Shown piece by piece: positions 46,088-53,043 of a stretch of 64,000 nt of DNA. The DNA lies in assembly GCF_900636825.1 (NCBI RefSeq), contig NZ_LR134318.1, positions 1,645,501 to 1,709,500 of the forward strand, read 5' to 3'. Source of the DNA: Pseudomonas fluorescens (GTDB lineage Bacteria; Pseudomonadota; Gammaproteobacteria; Pseudomonadales; Pseudomonadaceae). Made by a program: the position numbers and the translations under genes. Under the pieces are notes generated by a model that ran no database searches, had not been told where the DNA came from, and saw only the letters and a program-made list of their open reading frames with translations. The first letter of the stretch is position 1. Each line of letters opens with the position of its first letter.

Positions 46088-46161
46088 AAAGATCGCAGCC
46101 TTCGGCAGCTCCTACAGGTGTATACGCGCCTATGTAGGAGCTGCCGAAGGCTGCGATCTTT
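46088..46161 (+). repeat. REP-type perfect inverted repeat between fliK and fliL
   Basis: Two 29-nt arms (46088-46116 and 46133-46161) are perfect reverse complements around a 16-nt loop. The right arm reads TGTAGGAGCTGCCGAAGGC at its start. It belongs to the same family as the repeats at 9022, 41663 and 52842. It probably also ends or protects the fliK transcript. The rest of the 204-bp gap holds the fliL promoter. Confidence 0.95.
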
Positions 46162-46207
46162 TGCTTTGTGCTTCTAGCAGTTCCCGCAATTCTTCGCTTC
46201 GACACTT

Positions 46208-46224
46208 CTGGCATAACACTTGCT
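46208..46224 (+). promoter_or_regulatory. Sigma-54 promoter of fliLMNOPQR-flhB
   Basis: CTGGCATAACACTTGCT has GG at 46210-46211 and GC at 46222-46223, with 10 bases between. It is 51 bp upstream of the fliL ATG, the same distance as at fliK. Confidence 0.82.
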
Positions 46225-46274
46225 CTTGCCTTGCCGTGCGACTGTGAAAACCCGATTAGTGACGGATTATTGGC

Positions 46275-46778
46275 ATGGCGAAGAGCGAAACAGCAGCAGT
46301 AAAAGACCCCGCGACCAAAGGCAAACTCAAGCTGATCATCGTGATCGTGCTGGCGTTACTGCTGGCGATCGGTGTATCCGTGGGGGCGACCTGGTTCTTC
46401 ATGCACAGCGCGCAGAGCAAGCCTGCCGAAGCGGCCGAAGCGGCGCCGACAGGCAAGCAACCGGCGATCTTCGAACCGATGGCGCCAGCCTTTGTCGCCA
46501 ACTACAACCAGAACGGCCGTCAGCGCTACATGCAGGTGAGCATCACCATGCTGGCGCGTAATCAGGCCGATCTCGACGCGCTCAAAGTGCACATGCCGGT
46601 AATCCGCAACAACCTGGTGATGCTCTTCTCCGGTCAGGATTTCGCTACGCTGGCGACCCCGGTCGGCCAAGAGATGTTGCGCCAGAAGGCCACAGCGAGC
46701 GTCCAGGAAGTGGCGCAGAAAGAGCTGGGCAAAGTGGTGATCGAACAGTTGCTTTTCACTAATTACGTACTGCAGTAG
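46275..46778 (+). CDS. fliL: Flagellar basal body-associated protein FliL
   Basis: A 167-residue inner-membrane protein with one transmembrane segment near the N-terminus (about 17-39, 'LIIVIVLALLLAIGVSVGAT') and a periplasmic domain that associates with the stator ('YMQVSITMLARNQADLDALK' and 'HMPVIRNNLVMLFSGQDFAT'). It is the first gene of the fliL-flhB operon, 9 bp before fliM. Confidence 0.95.
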   Translation: MAKSETAAVKDPATKGKLKLIIVIVLALLLAIGVSVGATWFFMHSAQSKPAEAAEAAPTGKQPAIFEPMAPAFVANYNQNGRQRYMQVSITMLARNQADLDALKVHMPVIRNNLVMLFSGQDFATLATPVGQEMLRQKATASVQEVAQKELGKVVIEQLLFTNYVLQ

Positions 46779-46787
46779 GAACACGAC

Positions 46788-47756
46788 ATGGCCGTGCAGG
46801 ATCTGCTGTCCCAGGATGAAATCGATGCGCTGTTGCACGGCGTCGACGATGGTCTGGTACAGACCGATAACGCTGCCGAACCCGGCAGTGTCAAAAGCTA
46901 CGACCTGACCAGCCAGGATCGCATCGTCCGTGGACGCATGCCGACTCTGGAAATGATCAACGAGCGTTTCGCCCGCTACACCCGCATCAGCATGTTCAAC
47001 ATGCTGCGCCGCTCGGCGGACGTTGCCGTCGGTGGCGTGCAGGTGATGAAGTTCGGCGAATACGTACACTCGCTGTACGTGCCGACCAGCCTCAACCTGG
47101 TCAAGATCAAACCGTTGCGCGGCACGGCGCTGTTCATCCTCGACGCCAAACTGGTGTTCAAACTGGTGGACAACTTTTTCGGCGGCGACGGCCGTCACGC
47201 GAAGATCGAAGGGCGTGAATTCACCCCGACCGAACTGCGCGTGGTGCGCATGGTGCTCGAGCAAGCCTTCGTCGATTTGAAGGAAGCGTGGCAGGCGATC
47301 ATGGAAGTCAATTTCGAGTACATCAACTCGGAAGTGAACCCGGCCATGGCCAACATCGTCGGCCCGAGCGAAGCAATCGTCGTATCGACTTTCCACATCG
47401 AACTCGATGGCGGTGGCGGCGATCTGCATGTGACCATGCCGTACTCGATGATCGAGCCGGTGCGCGAGATGCTCGATGCAGGCTTCCAGTCCGATCTCGA
47501 CGATCAGGATGAACGTTGGGTCAATGCGCTGCGTCAGGATGTTCTCGATGTCGACGTGCCGATCGGCGCCACCGTGGCTCGCCGCCAGTTGAAACTGCGC
47601 GACATCCTGCACATGCAGCCGGGCGATGTGATCCCGGTCGAGATGCCGGAAGAGATGATCATGCGCGCCAACGGCGTGCCGGCCTTCAAGGTCAAGATGG
47701 GCTCGCACAAAGGCAACCTCGCGTTGCAGGTGATCGAGCCGATCGAGCGTCGCTGA
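46788..47756 (+). CDS. fliM: Flagellar motor switch protein FliM
   Basis: A 322-residue C-ring protein. The N-terminal peptide 'DLLSQDEIDALLHGVDDG' is the CheY-P binding site. The middle CheC-like domain starts near 'RGRMPTLEMINERFARYTRI' and the C-terminal SpoA domain near 'VPIGATVARRQLKLRDILHM'. CheY-P binding here reverses rotation. FliN follows 52 bp later. Confidence 0.97.
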   Translation: MAVQDLLSQDEIDALLHGVDDGLVQTDNAAEPGSVKSYDLTSQDRIVRGRMPTLEMINERFARYTRISMFNMLRRSADVAVGGVQVMKFGEYVHSLYVPTSLNLVKIKPLRGTALFILDAKLVFKLVDNFFGGDGRHAKIEGREFTPTELRVVRMVLEQAFVDLKEAWQAIMEVNFEYINSEVNPAMANIVGPSEAIVVSTFHIELDGGGGDLHVTMPYSMIEPVREMLDAGFQSDLDDQDERWVNALRQDVLDVDVPIGATVARRQLKLRDILHMQPGDVIPVEMPEEMIMRANGVPAFKVKMGSHKGNLALQVIEPIERR

Positions 47757-47808
47757 AGCGGCGCTTTCACCCCACACATTTAGCTGAATTGTTGCCCGCC
47801 GAGGACAC

Positions 47809-48270
47809 ATGATGAACGACGATATGAACGCTCAGGACGACCAGGCACTGGCCGATGAATGGGCTGCTGCCCTGGAAGAAACCGGTGATGGCAGCCAGGC
47901 TGACATCGACGCACTGCTGGCCGCCGACGCTGGCAATTCCAGCTCCAACCGTCTGCCGATGGAAGAGTTTGGCAGCGTGCCGAAAAACAACGATCCGGTG
48001 ACCCTCGACGGTCCGAACCTCGATGTGATCCTCGATATTCCGGTGTCGATTTCCATGGAAGTGGGCAGCACCGACATCAACATCCGCAACCTGCTGCAAC
48101 TCAACCAGGGTTCGGTGATCGAGCTTGATCGTCTGGCCGGCGAGCCGCTCGACGTGCTGGTTAACGGCACGCTGATTGCGCACGGTGAAGTGGTTGTGGT
48201 CAACGAGAAGTTCGGCATCCGCCTGACCGACGTGATCAGCCCAAGCGAACGCATCAAGAAGCTGCGCTGA
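47809..48270 (+). CDS. fliN: Flagellar motor switch protein FliN
   Basis: A 153-residue C-ring component. The C-terminal SpoA domain (about 68-150) has 'DIPVSISMEVGSTDINIRNL' and 'VVVNEKFGIRLTDVISPSER'. The roughly 65-residue acidic N-terminal extension contains 'QADIDALLAAD' (30-40), which resembles the CheY-binding peptide of FliM. Two adjacent ATG codons serve as possible starts. GAGGA precedes them. fliO begins right at the stop. Confidence 0.95.
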   Translation: MMNDDMNAQDDQALADEWAAALEETGDGSQADIDALLAADAGNSSSNRLPMEEFGSVPKNNDPVTLDGPNLDVILDIPVSISMEVGSTDINIRNLLQLNQGSVIELDRLAGEPLDVLVNGTLIAHGEVVVVNEKFGIRLTDVISPSERIKKLR

Positions 48271-48723
48271 GTGAAAAGATTTCTCTGGGCTCTGCTGGCA
48301 TTGCCGTTGAGCGTGCTGGCCGCCGAGCCGAGCGCAACCACTGCTGCGCCTGCCGCCACCGCGCCGATGGTCACCAGCGGCGTGGCCGGACAATTGACGC
48401 AGCTGGTGTTCGGTTTGCTGCTGGTGCTGGGCTTGATCTTCTTCCTCGCCTGGCTGTTGCGCCGGGTGCAGCAGGCAGGGCCGGCGGGGAAAGGGCAGGT
48501 GATCGAGCTGATCGGTTCGCGCGCTCTCGGTCCGCGTGACCGCCTGTTGCTGGTGCAGGTCGGCAACGAGCAGATTCTGCTTGGCCTGAGCCCCGGCACG
48601 ATCACTGCGCTGCATGTGCTCAAGGAGCCGGTTGAAGTCCCCGCGACCAGCGAAAAAGCGACTCCGGAATTTGCTCAGCATCTGCTGAAAATTCTCGGCA
48701 AGGATCAGAAGGATACGAAGTAA
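48271..48723 (+). CDS. fliO: Flagellar biosynthesis protein FliO
   Basis: A 150-residue membrane protein aiding FliP assembly in the export gate. It has an N-terminal signal-like segment ('[18 protein letters not shown]'), a transmembrane helix (about 41-65, '[20 protein letters not shown]') and a cytoplasmic domain ('[20 protein letters not shown]'). The start codon is GTG directly after fliN. The last base overlaps the fliP ATG. Confidence 0.93.
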   Translation: MKRFLWALLALPLSVLAAEPSATTAAPAATAPMVTSGVAGQLTQLVFGLLLVLGLIFFLAWLLRRVQQAGPAGKGQVIELIGSRALGPRDRLLLVQVGNEQILLGLSPGTITALHVLKEPVEVPATSEKATPEFAQHLLKILGKDQKDTK

Positions 48724-49481
48724 TGGGTGCGTTCCGCATCGTCTTGACGCTGGCCCTGTTGCTGGCCGCGCCACTGGCGTTCGCCGCCGATCCGTTGTCG
48801 ATCCCGGCTATCACGCTGGGCACCAACGCCGACGGCGCGCAGGAGTATTCGGTCAGTCTGCAGATTCTGCTGATCATGACCGCGCTGAGCTTTATTCCGG
48901 CGGCGGTCATCCTGATGACCAGTTTCACCCGGATCATCATCGTCTTTTCGATTCTGCGTCAGGCCCTGGGCCTGCAACAGACGCCGTCGAACCAGATCCT
49001 CACCGGCATGGCGCTGTTTCTGACGCTGTTCATCATGGCGCCGGTATTCGATCGGGTGAACAATGACGCACTGCAGCCGTATCTGGCCGAAACCCTGACC
49101 GCGCAGCAAGCGGTGGAAAAGGCGCAGGTGCCGATCAAGGACTTCATGCTCGCCCAGACGCGCACCAGCGATCTGGAGCTGTTCATGCGCCTGTCCAAGC
49201 GCACCGACATCGCCACGCCGGATCAGGCACCGCTGACCATTCTGGTGCCAGCGTTCGTCACCTCTGAACTGAAAACCGCGTTCCAGATCGGCTTCATGAT
49301 CTTCATTCCGTTCCTGATCATCGACCTCGTCGTCGCGAGCGTACTGATGGCGATGGGTATGATGATGCTCTCGCCGCTGATCATTTCGCTGCCGTTCAAG
49401 ATCATGTTGTTCGTGCTGGTCGATGGCTGGGCATTGATCATCGGCACCCTGGCCAGCAGTTTCGGAGGTGTCTCGCCATGA
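48723..49481 (+). CDS. fliP: Flagellar export gate protein FliP
   Basis: A 252-residue core component of the type III export gate. It has a cleavable-looking signal peptide (1-22, '[15 protein letters not shown]') and the conserved '[20 protein letters not shown]' and '[20 protein letters not shown]' motifs. The C-terminal hydrophobic hairpin includes '[20 protein letters not shown]'. It overlaps fliO by 1 bp and fliQ by 4 bp. Confidence 0.97.
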   Translation: MGAFRIVLTLALLLAAPLAFAADPLSIPAITLGTNADGAQEYSVSLQILLIMTALSFIPAAVILMTSFTRIIIVFSILRQALGLQQTPSNQILTGMALFLTLFIMAPVFDRVNNDALQPYLAETLTAQQAVEKAQVPIKDFMLAQTRTSDLELFMRLSKRTDIATPDQAPLTILVPAFVTSELKTAFQIGFMIFIPFLIIDLVVASVLMAMGMMMLSPLIISLPFKIMLFVLVDGWALIIGTLASSFGGVSP

Positions 49482-49747
49482 CGCCGGAAGTCGCGGTCGA
49501 TATCTTTCGTGAAGCGCTGTGGCTGACCACCATGATGGTCGCCATTCTGGTAGTGCCGAGCCTGCTGGTCGGGCTTCTGGTGTCGATGTTCCAGGCCGCC
49601 ACGCAGATCAACGAACAGACCCTGAGCTTCCTGCCGCGTCTGCTGGTGATGCTGGTGACCCTGATCATTGGCGGTCCGTGGATCGTGCAGACGTTCATGG
49701 AATACATCATCCAGCTGTACAAAAACATTCCGATGGTCATCGGCTAA
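49478..49747 (+). CDS. fliQ: Flagellar export gate protein FliQ
   Basis: An 89-residue protein with two membrane helices, a subunit of the FliPQR export gate. '[20 protein letters not shown]' and '[20 protein letters not shown]' are typical. It overlaps fliP by 4 bp and is 3 bp before fliR. Confidence 0.96.
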   Translation: MTPEVAVDIFREALWLTTMMVAILVVPSLLVGLLVSMFQAATQINEQTLSFLPRLLVMLVTLIIGGPWIVQTFMEYIIQLYKNIPMVIG

Positions 49748-49750
49748 GCC

Positions 49751-50536
49751 ATGCAATCGCTGCTTCAGCTGACCGACACCCAGATCAGCACCTGGGTGGC
49801 CTCGTTCATGTTGCCGCTGTTTCGCGTCGCCTCGATGCTGATGGTCATGCCGGTGTTCGGCACCACGCTGATTCCGCGTCGCGTGCGCCTGTATTTCGCC
49901 GTAGCGATCACCGTAGTCATCACCCCGGCACTGCCGCCGATGCCGGCCGTCAGCCCACTTGATCTCAGTGGCTTGCTGCTGATCGGTGAGCAGATTCTGG
50001 TCGGCGCCGTGCTCGGTTTTTCCTTGCAGTTGTTTTTCCAGGCTTTCGCCGTGGCCGGGCAAATTGTCGCGATCCAGATGGGTATGGGTTTCGCCTCGAT
50101 GATCGACCCCACCAACGGCGTCTCGGTGGCGGTGATCGGGCAGTTCTTCACCATGCTGGTGACGCTGCTGTTCCTCTCGATGAATGGCCATCTGGTGGTG
50201 TTCGAAGTGCTCACCGAAAGCTTCACCACGTTGCCCGTCGGCGGTGGCTTGATGGTTGCGCATTATTGGGAACTGGCGGGCAAACTCGGCTGGGTCCTGG
50301 GCGCAGCATTGTTGCTGGTATTGCCCGCCGTCACCGCACTACTGGTGGTCAACATCGCGTTCGGCGTGATGACCCGCGCGGCCCCGCAATTGAATATTTT
50401 CTCCATAGGTTTCCCATTGACCCTGGTGCTCGGGCTGTTCATCGTCTGGGTCGGGCTGGCGGACATTCTCAATCAGTATCAACCGCTGGCCACCGAGGCC
50501 TTGCAGTTGTTACGTGAATTGGCACGGGCGCGCTGA
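49751..50536 (+). CDS. fliR: Flagellar export gate protein FliR
   Basis: A 261-residue multi-spanning membrane protein completing the FliPQR gate. Family motifs include 'FRVASMLMVMPVFGTTLIPR', 'GFASMIDPTNGVSVAVIGQF' and 'QLNIFSIGFPLTLVLGLFIV'. It is 3 bp from flhB. Confidence 0.96.
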   Translation: MQSLLQLTDTQISTWVASFMLPLFRVASMLMVMPVFGTTLIPRRVRLYFAVAITVVITPALPPMPAVSPLDLSGLLLIGEQILVGAVLGFSLQLFFQAFAVAGQIVAIQMGMGFASMIDPTNGVSVAVIGQFFTMLVTLLFLSMNGHLVVFEVLTESFTTLPVGGGLMVAHYWELAGKLGWVLGAALLLVLPAVTALLVVNIAFGVMTRAAPQLNIFSIGFPLTLVLGLFIVWVGLADILNQYQPLATEALQLLRELARAR

Positions 50537-50539
50537 GTC

Positions 50540-51679
50540 ATGGCAGAGAGCGAAAGCGGTCAGGACAAAACAGAAGACCCCACGGAGAAACGTAAAAAGG
50601 ATTCCCGTGAAAAGGGCGAGATTGCCCGATCCAAAGAACTCAACACCCTCGCCGTGATGTTGGCCGGCGCCAGTGCTTTGCTGATCTTCGGCGGCATGCT
50701 CGCGCAAGAGTTGATGGACGTGATGCGCCTGAACTTCACCCTGTCCCGCGAAGTGGTCATGGACCAGGGCGCGATGGGCCGGTTTTTGCTGGAGTCCGGC
50801 CTCATCGCATTGCTGGCGATCCAGCCGGTGATGATCACGCTGTTGCTCGCCGCCGTGATCGGACCGATTTCCCTCGGTGGCTGGCTGTTCGCGGCCGGTT
50901 CCCTGGCGCCCAAGTTCAGTCGGATGAATCCCGCCGCTGGCCTGAAACGAATGTTCTCGTTCAAGGCTGTGGTCGAACTGCTGAAGGCGCTGGCCAAGTT
51001 TCTGATCACCCTCGGCGTGGCGCTGGTGGTGTTGATGTCCGACGTCGACGACTTGCTGCGCATCGCCCATGAGCCGCTGGATCAGGCGATCATTCACAGC
51101 GTGCTGCTGGTCGGCTGGAGCACCCTGTGGCTGGCCTGCGGCCTGATCATCATCGCCGCCGTCGATGTGCCGGTGCAGCTGTGGGAAGCGCACAAGAAAC
51201 TGTTGATGACCAAGCAGGAAGTGCGCGACGAACACAAGGATCAGGAAGGCCGCCCGGAAGTCAAACAGCGCATCCGCCAGACCCAGCGCGAAATGTCCCA
51301 GCGGCGGATGATGGCGGCGATCCCCGACGCCGACGTGGTCATCACCAACCCGACCCACTACGCCGTCGCGCTCAAATACGACGCCGAAAAGGGCGGGGCG
51401 CCGATGTTGCTGGCCAAGGGCAGCGATTTCCTCGCGCTGAAAATCCGCGAAATCGCCGTGGCCAATAACGTCATGCTCCTCGAATCGCCGGGGCTGGCGC
51501 GTTCGATCTATTACTCCACTGAACTCGACCAGGAAATCCCCGGTGGCCTGTATCTGGCGGTGGCGCAGGTCCTGGCCTACGTCTACCAGATCCGCCAGTA
51601 CCGCGCAGGCAAGGGCAAACGTCCGGATCCGCTGAAGGATGATTTGCCGATTCCACCGGATTTGCGTCGCGATTCCTGA
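50540..51679 (+). CDS. flhB: Flagellar export specificity switch FlhB
   Basis: A 379-residue membrane protein. It has a charged N-terminus ('EDPTEKRKKDSREKGEIARS'), four membrane helices and a cytoplasmic domain with the self-cleavage site NPTH in 'DADVVITNPTHYAVALKYD'. Cleavage changes export from hook to filament substrates. It is the last gene of the fliL operon here. An IS element is inserted 55 bp after its stop, so the gene itself is intact. Confidence 0.97.
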   Translation: MAESESGQDKTEDPTEKRKKDSREKGEIARSKELNTLAVMLAGASALLIFGGMLAQELMDVMRLNFTLSREVVMDQGAMGRFLLESGLIALLAIQPVMITLLLAAVIGPISLGGWLFAAGSLAPKFSRMNPAAGLKRMFSFKAVVELLKALAKFLITLGVALVVLMSDVDDLLRIAHEPLDQAIIHSVLLVGWSTLWLACGLIIIAAVDVPVQLWEAHKKLLMTKQEVRDEHKDQEGRPEVKQRIRQTQREMSQRRMMAAIPDADVVITNPTHYAVALKYDAEKGGAPMLLAKGSDFLALKIREIAVANNVMLLESPGLARSIYYSTELDQEIPGGLYLAVAQVLAYVYQIRQYRAGKGKRPDPLKDDLPIPPDLRRDS

Positions 51680-51729
51680 ACGCAGCCGTCTGTCTGAAAA
51701 AAAGCCACTGAACTAACCCCGAAGCAAGT

Positions 51730-52680
51730 CTAGATGTGTAAACCCACCACGTTGTTCACGGATGCTATTCGGCTAATCGGTGGTAAATAACTCAAACTGG
51801 CATGCGGGCGATGCCAGTTGTACTCGTGCAACCAAGGCGTCAGATAGGTCGCGCGTTGATCTGAGCTTTCATAACTTCTGGCGTAGGCCCATTCGCGCAG
51901 AGCGGTCTGTATAAATCGCTCTGCCTTGCCATTCGTGCCCGGCGTGTAAGGCTTGGTAAAGATGTGCTTAAGCCGTAGCCGCCGGCACAGGCGCTTGAAG
52001 CTCATGGATTTGTAGCAAGGGCCGTTATCGGTCATTACCCGCTCGAATTTCACGCCAAGCGTTTTGTAGTAACGCAGGGCCCGGATCAGCGCGAGGCAGG
52101 CGCTACGAGCGGTTTGGTCCGGGTATAAACCACAGTGCGCCACTCGACTGTGGTCGTCGATGGCAACATGTCCAAATTCCCAACCCACATGGTAAGAACG
52201 ACCTTTCAGACGGTCTTTTGTTACTCGATGACCAGGTTTGTTAAAGCGCCCCAGCCTCTTGATATCCAAGTGCAGCAAGCCCCCCGGCTGAGGGTATTCG
52301 TAGCGAATGACGGCAACTGGCGGATCTAGATAAGCCAAACGGTTGAGTCCGTTGCGGCTCAATATTCTGCCTACCGTGCTATGTCCCACCTTCAAAGACT
52401 TGCTGATCTCGCCATAGGTTTTTCGCTCACGGCGAAGCTTGATGATTTTCTCCAGACACTCTGGGGCAGTAGCGTGCGGGCAGGAAGCCGGGCGGGATGA
52501 GCGATCCTGGAGACCTTTTTCGCCTTCGGTTCGATAGCGATTTATCCACATGTAGGCAGTGCGAACGCTGACCCCCTGAGCCTTGGCCACCTCCTCAACT
52601 CTCAAACCCTCTGTGAGGGCCCTTTGAACAAGAAGGGCTCGACCGGAAACAGTTAATCGGGCATTTTTATGAGTGTTCAC
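51730..52680 (-). CDS. IS481-family transposase
   Basis: A 316-residue DDE transposase. It has an N-terminal helix-turn-helix region ('VEEVAKAQGVSVRTAYMWIN') and an rve integrase core. The core shows candidate acidic residues in 'LLHLDIKRLGRF', 'FERVMTDNGPCYKS' and 'GTNGKAERFIQTALREWAY'. I chose the GTG start at 52680 (protein starts 'NTHKNARLTVSGR' after the initiator) because GGAGG sits 8 bp upstream on that strand. An ATG at 52746 would extend it without support. The TAG stop is provided by the target CTAG outside the element. The gene looks complete, so the element may still be active. Confidence 0.92.
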   Translation of the reverse strand: MNTHKNARLTVSGRALLVQRALTEGLRVEEVAKAQGVSVRTAYMWINRYRTEGEKGLQDRSSRPASCPHATAPECLEKIIKLRRERKTYGEISKSLKVGHSTVGRILSRNGLNRLAYLDPPVAVIRYEYPQPGGLLHLDIKRLGRFNKPGHRVTKDRLKGRSYHVGWEFGHVAIDDHSRVAHCGLYPDQTARSACLALIRALRYYKTLGVKFERVMTDNGPCYKSMSFKRLCRRLRLKHIFTKPYTPGTNGKAERFIQTALREWAYARSYESSDQRATYLTPWLHEYNWHRPHASLSYLPPISRIASVNNVVGLHI

Positions 52681-52763
52681 TCGGGGCCTCCGGGGGCTTG
52701 GTTTGGTTCGCACCTCCAATTTCCGGGAAAAGCCCCGAGTGAACAACCTACAGAGAGATCACA
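51735..52763 (-). mobile_element. IS481-family insertion sequence between flhB and flhA
   Basis: A 1029-bp element with ends TGTG...CACA. The two copies of TCTAGA at 51729-51734 and 52764-52769 are best read as a 6-bp target duplication, matching the known preference of IS481 for NCTAGN sites. Terminal inverted repeats are imperfect: TGTG, scattered matches, then a shared GTTG about 17-20 bp in. One full-length transposase gene is inside, on the minus strand. Its stop codon lies in the flanking CTAG. The insertion spares flhB and the flhA promoter. Confidence 0.88.
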
Positions 52764-52799
52764 TCTAGACCGCGCAATAACCCGCAAAATCAACAATAT

Positions 52800-52922
52800 A
52801 TCGCAGCCTTCCGTAACTCCTTCGGGTGGAATACATCCCTGTGTAGGAGCTGCCGAAGGCTGCGATCTTTTGATGTTCAACCAACCAGGATCCAAAGATC
52901 GCAGCCTTCGGCAGCTCCTACA
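52800..52922 (+). repeat. REP-type palindromes upstream of flhA
   Basis: A clear hairpin runs from 52842 to 52922: left arm TGTAGGAGCTGCCGAAGGC..., right arm ending CGGCAGCTCCTACA, with a roughly 20-nt loop. A decayed third arm (TCGCAGCCTTCCGTAACTCC) lies at 52801-52820. It is the same family as the other REP arrays in the window. It sits between the IS and the flhA promoter, in a 280-bp non-coding gap. Confidence 0.92.
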
Positions 52923-52965
52923 GGGGCATCGATTGCAAATGCGGATCTTTTCGTCCGGGCAAAAG

Positions 52966-52982
52966 TTGGAAGGCTTCTTGCA
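52966..52982 (+). promoter_or_regulatory. Sigma-54 promoter of flhA
   Basis: TTGGAAGGCTTCTTGCA has GG at 52968-52969 and GC at 52980-52981, with 10 bases between. The -24 half deviates (GGAAGG for GGCACG). It is 61 bp before the flhA start. It lies downstream of both the IS and the REP, so flhA can still be expressed. Confidence 0.75.
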
Positions 52983-53043
52983 ATAGCCGCCGTGCGCCCG
53001 CTCTGGGCGTCAAAAGTTTGCTTTAAAGGAACGGGGAAAACCG

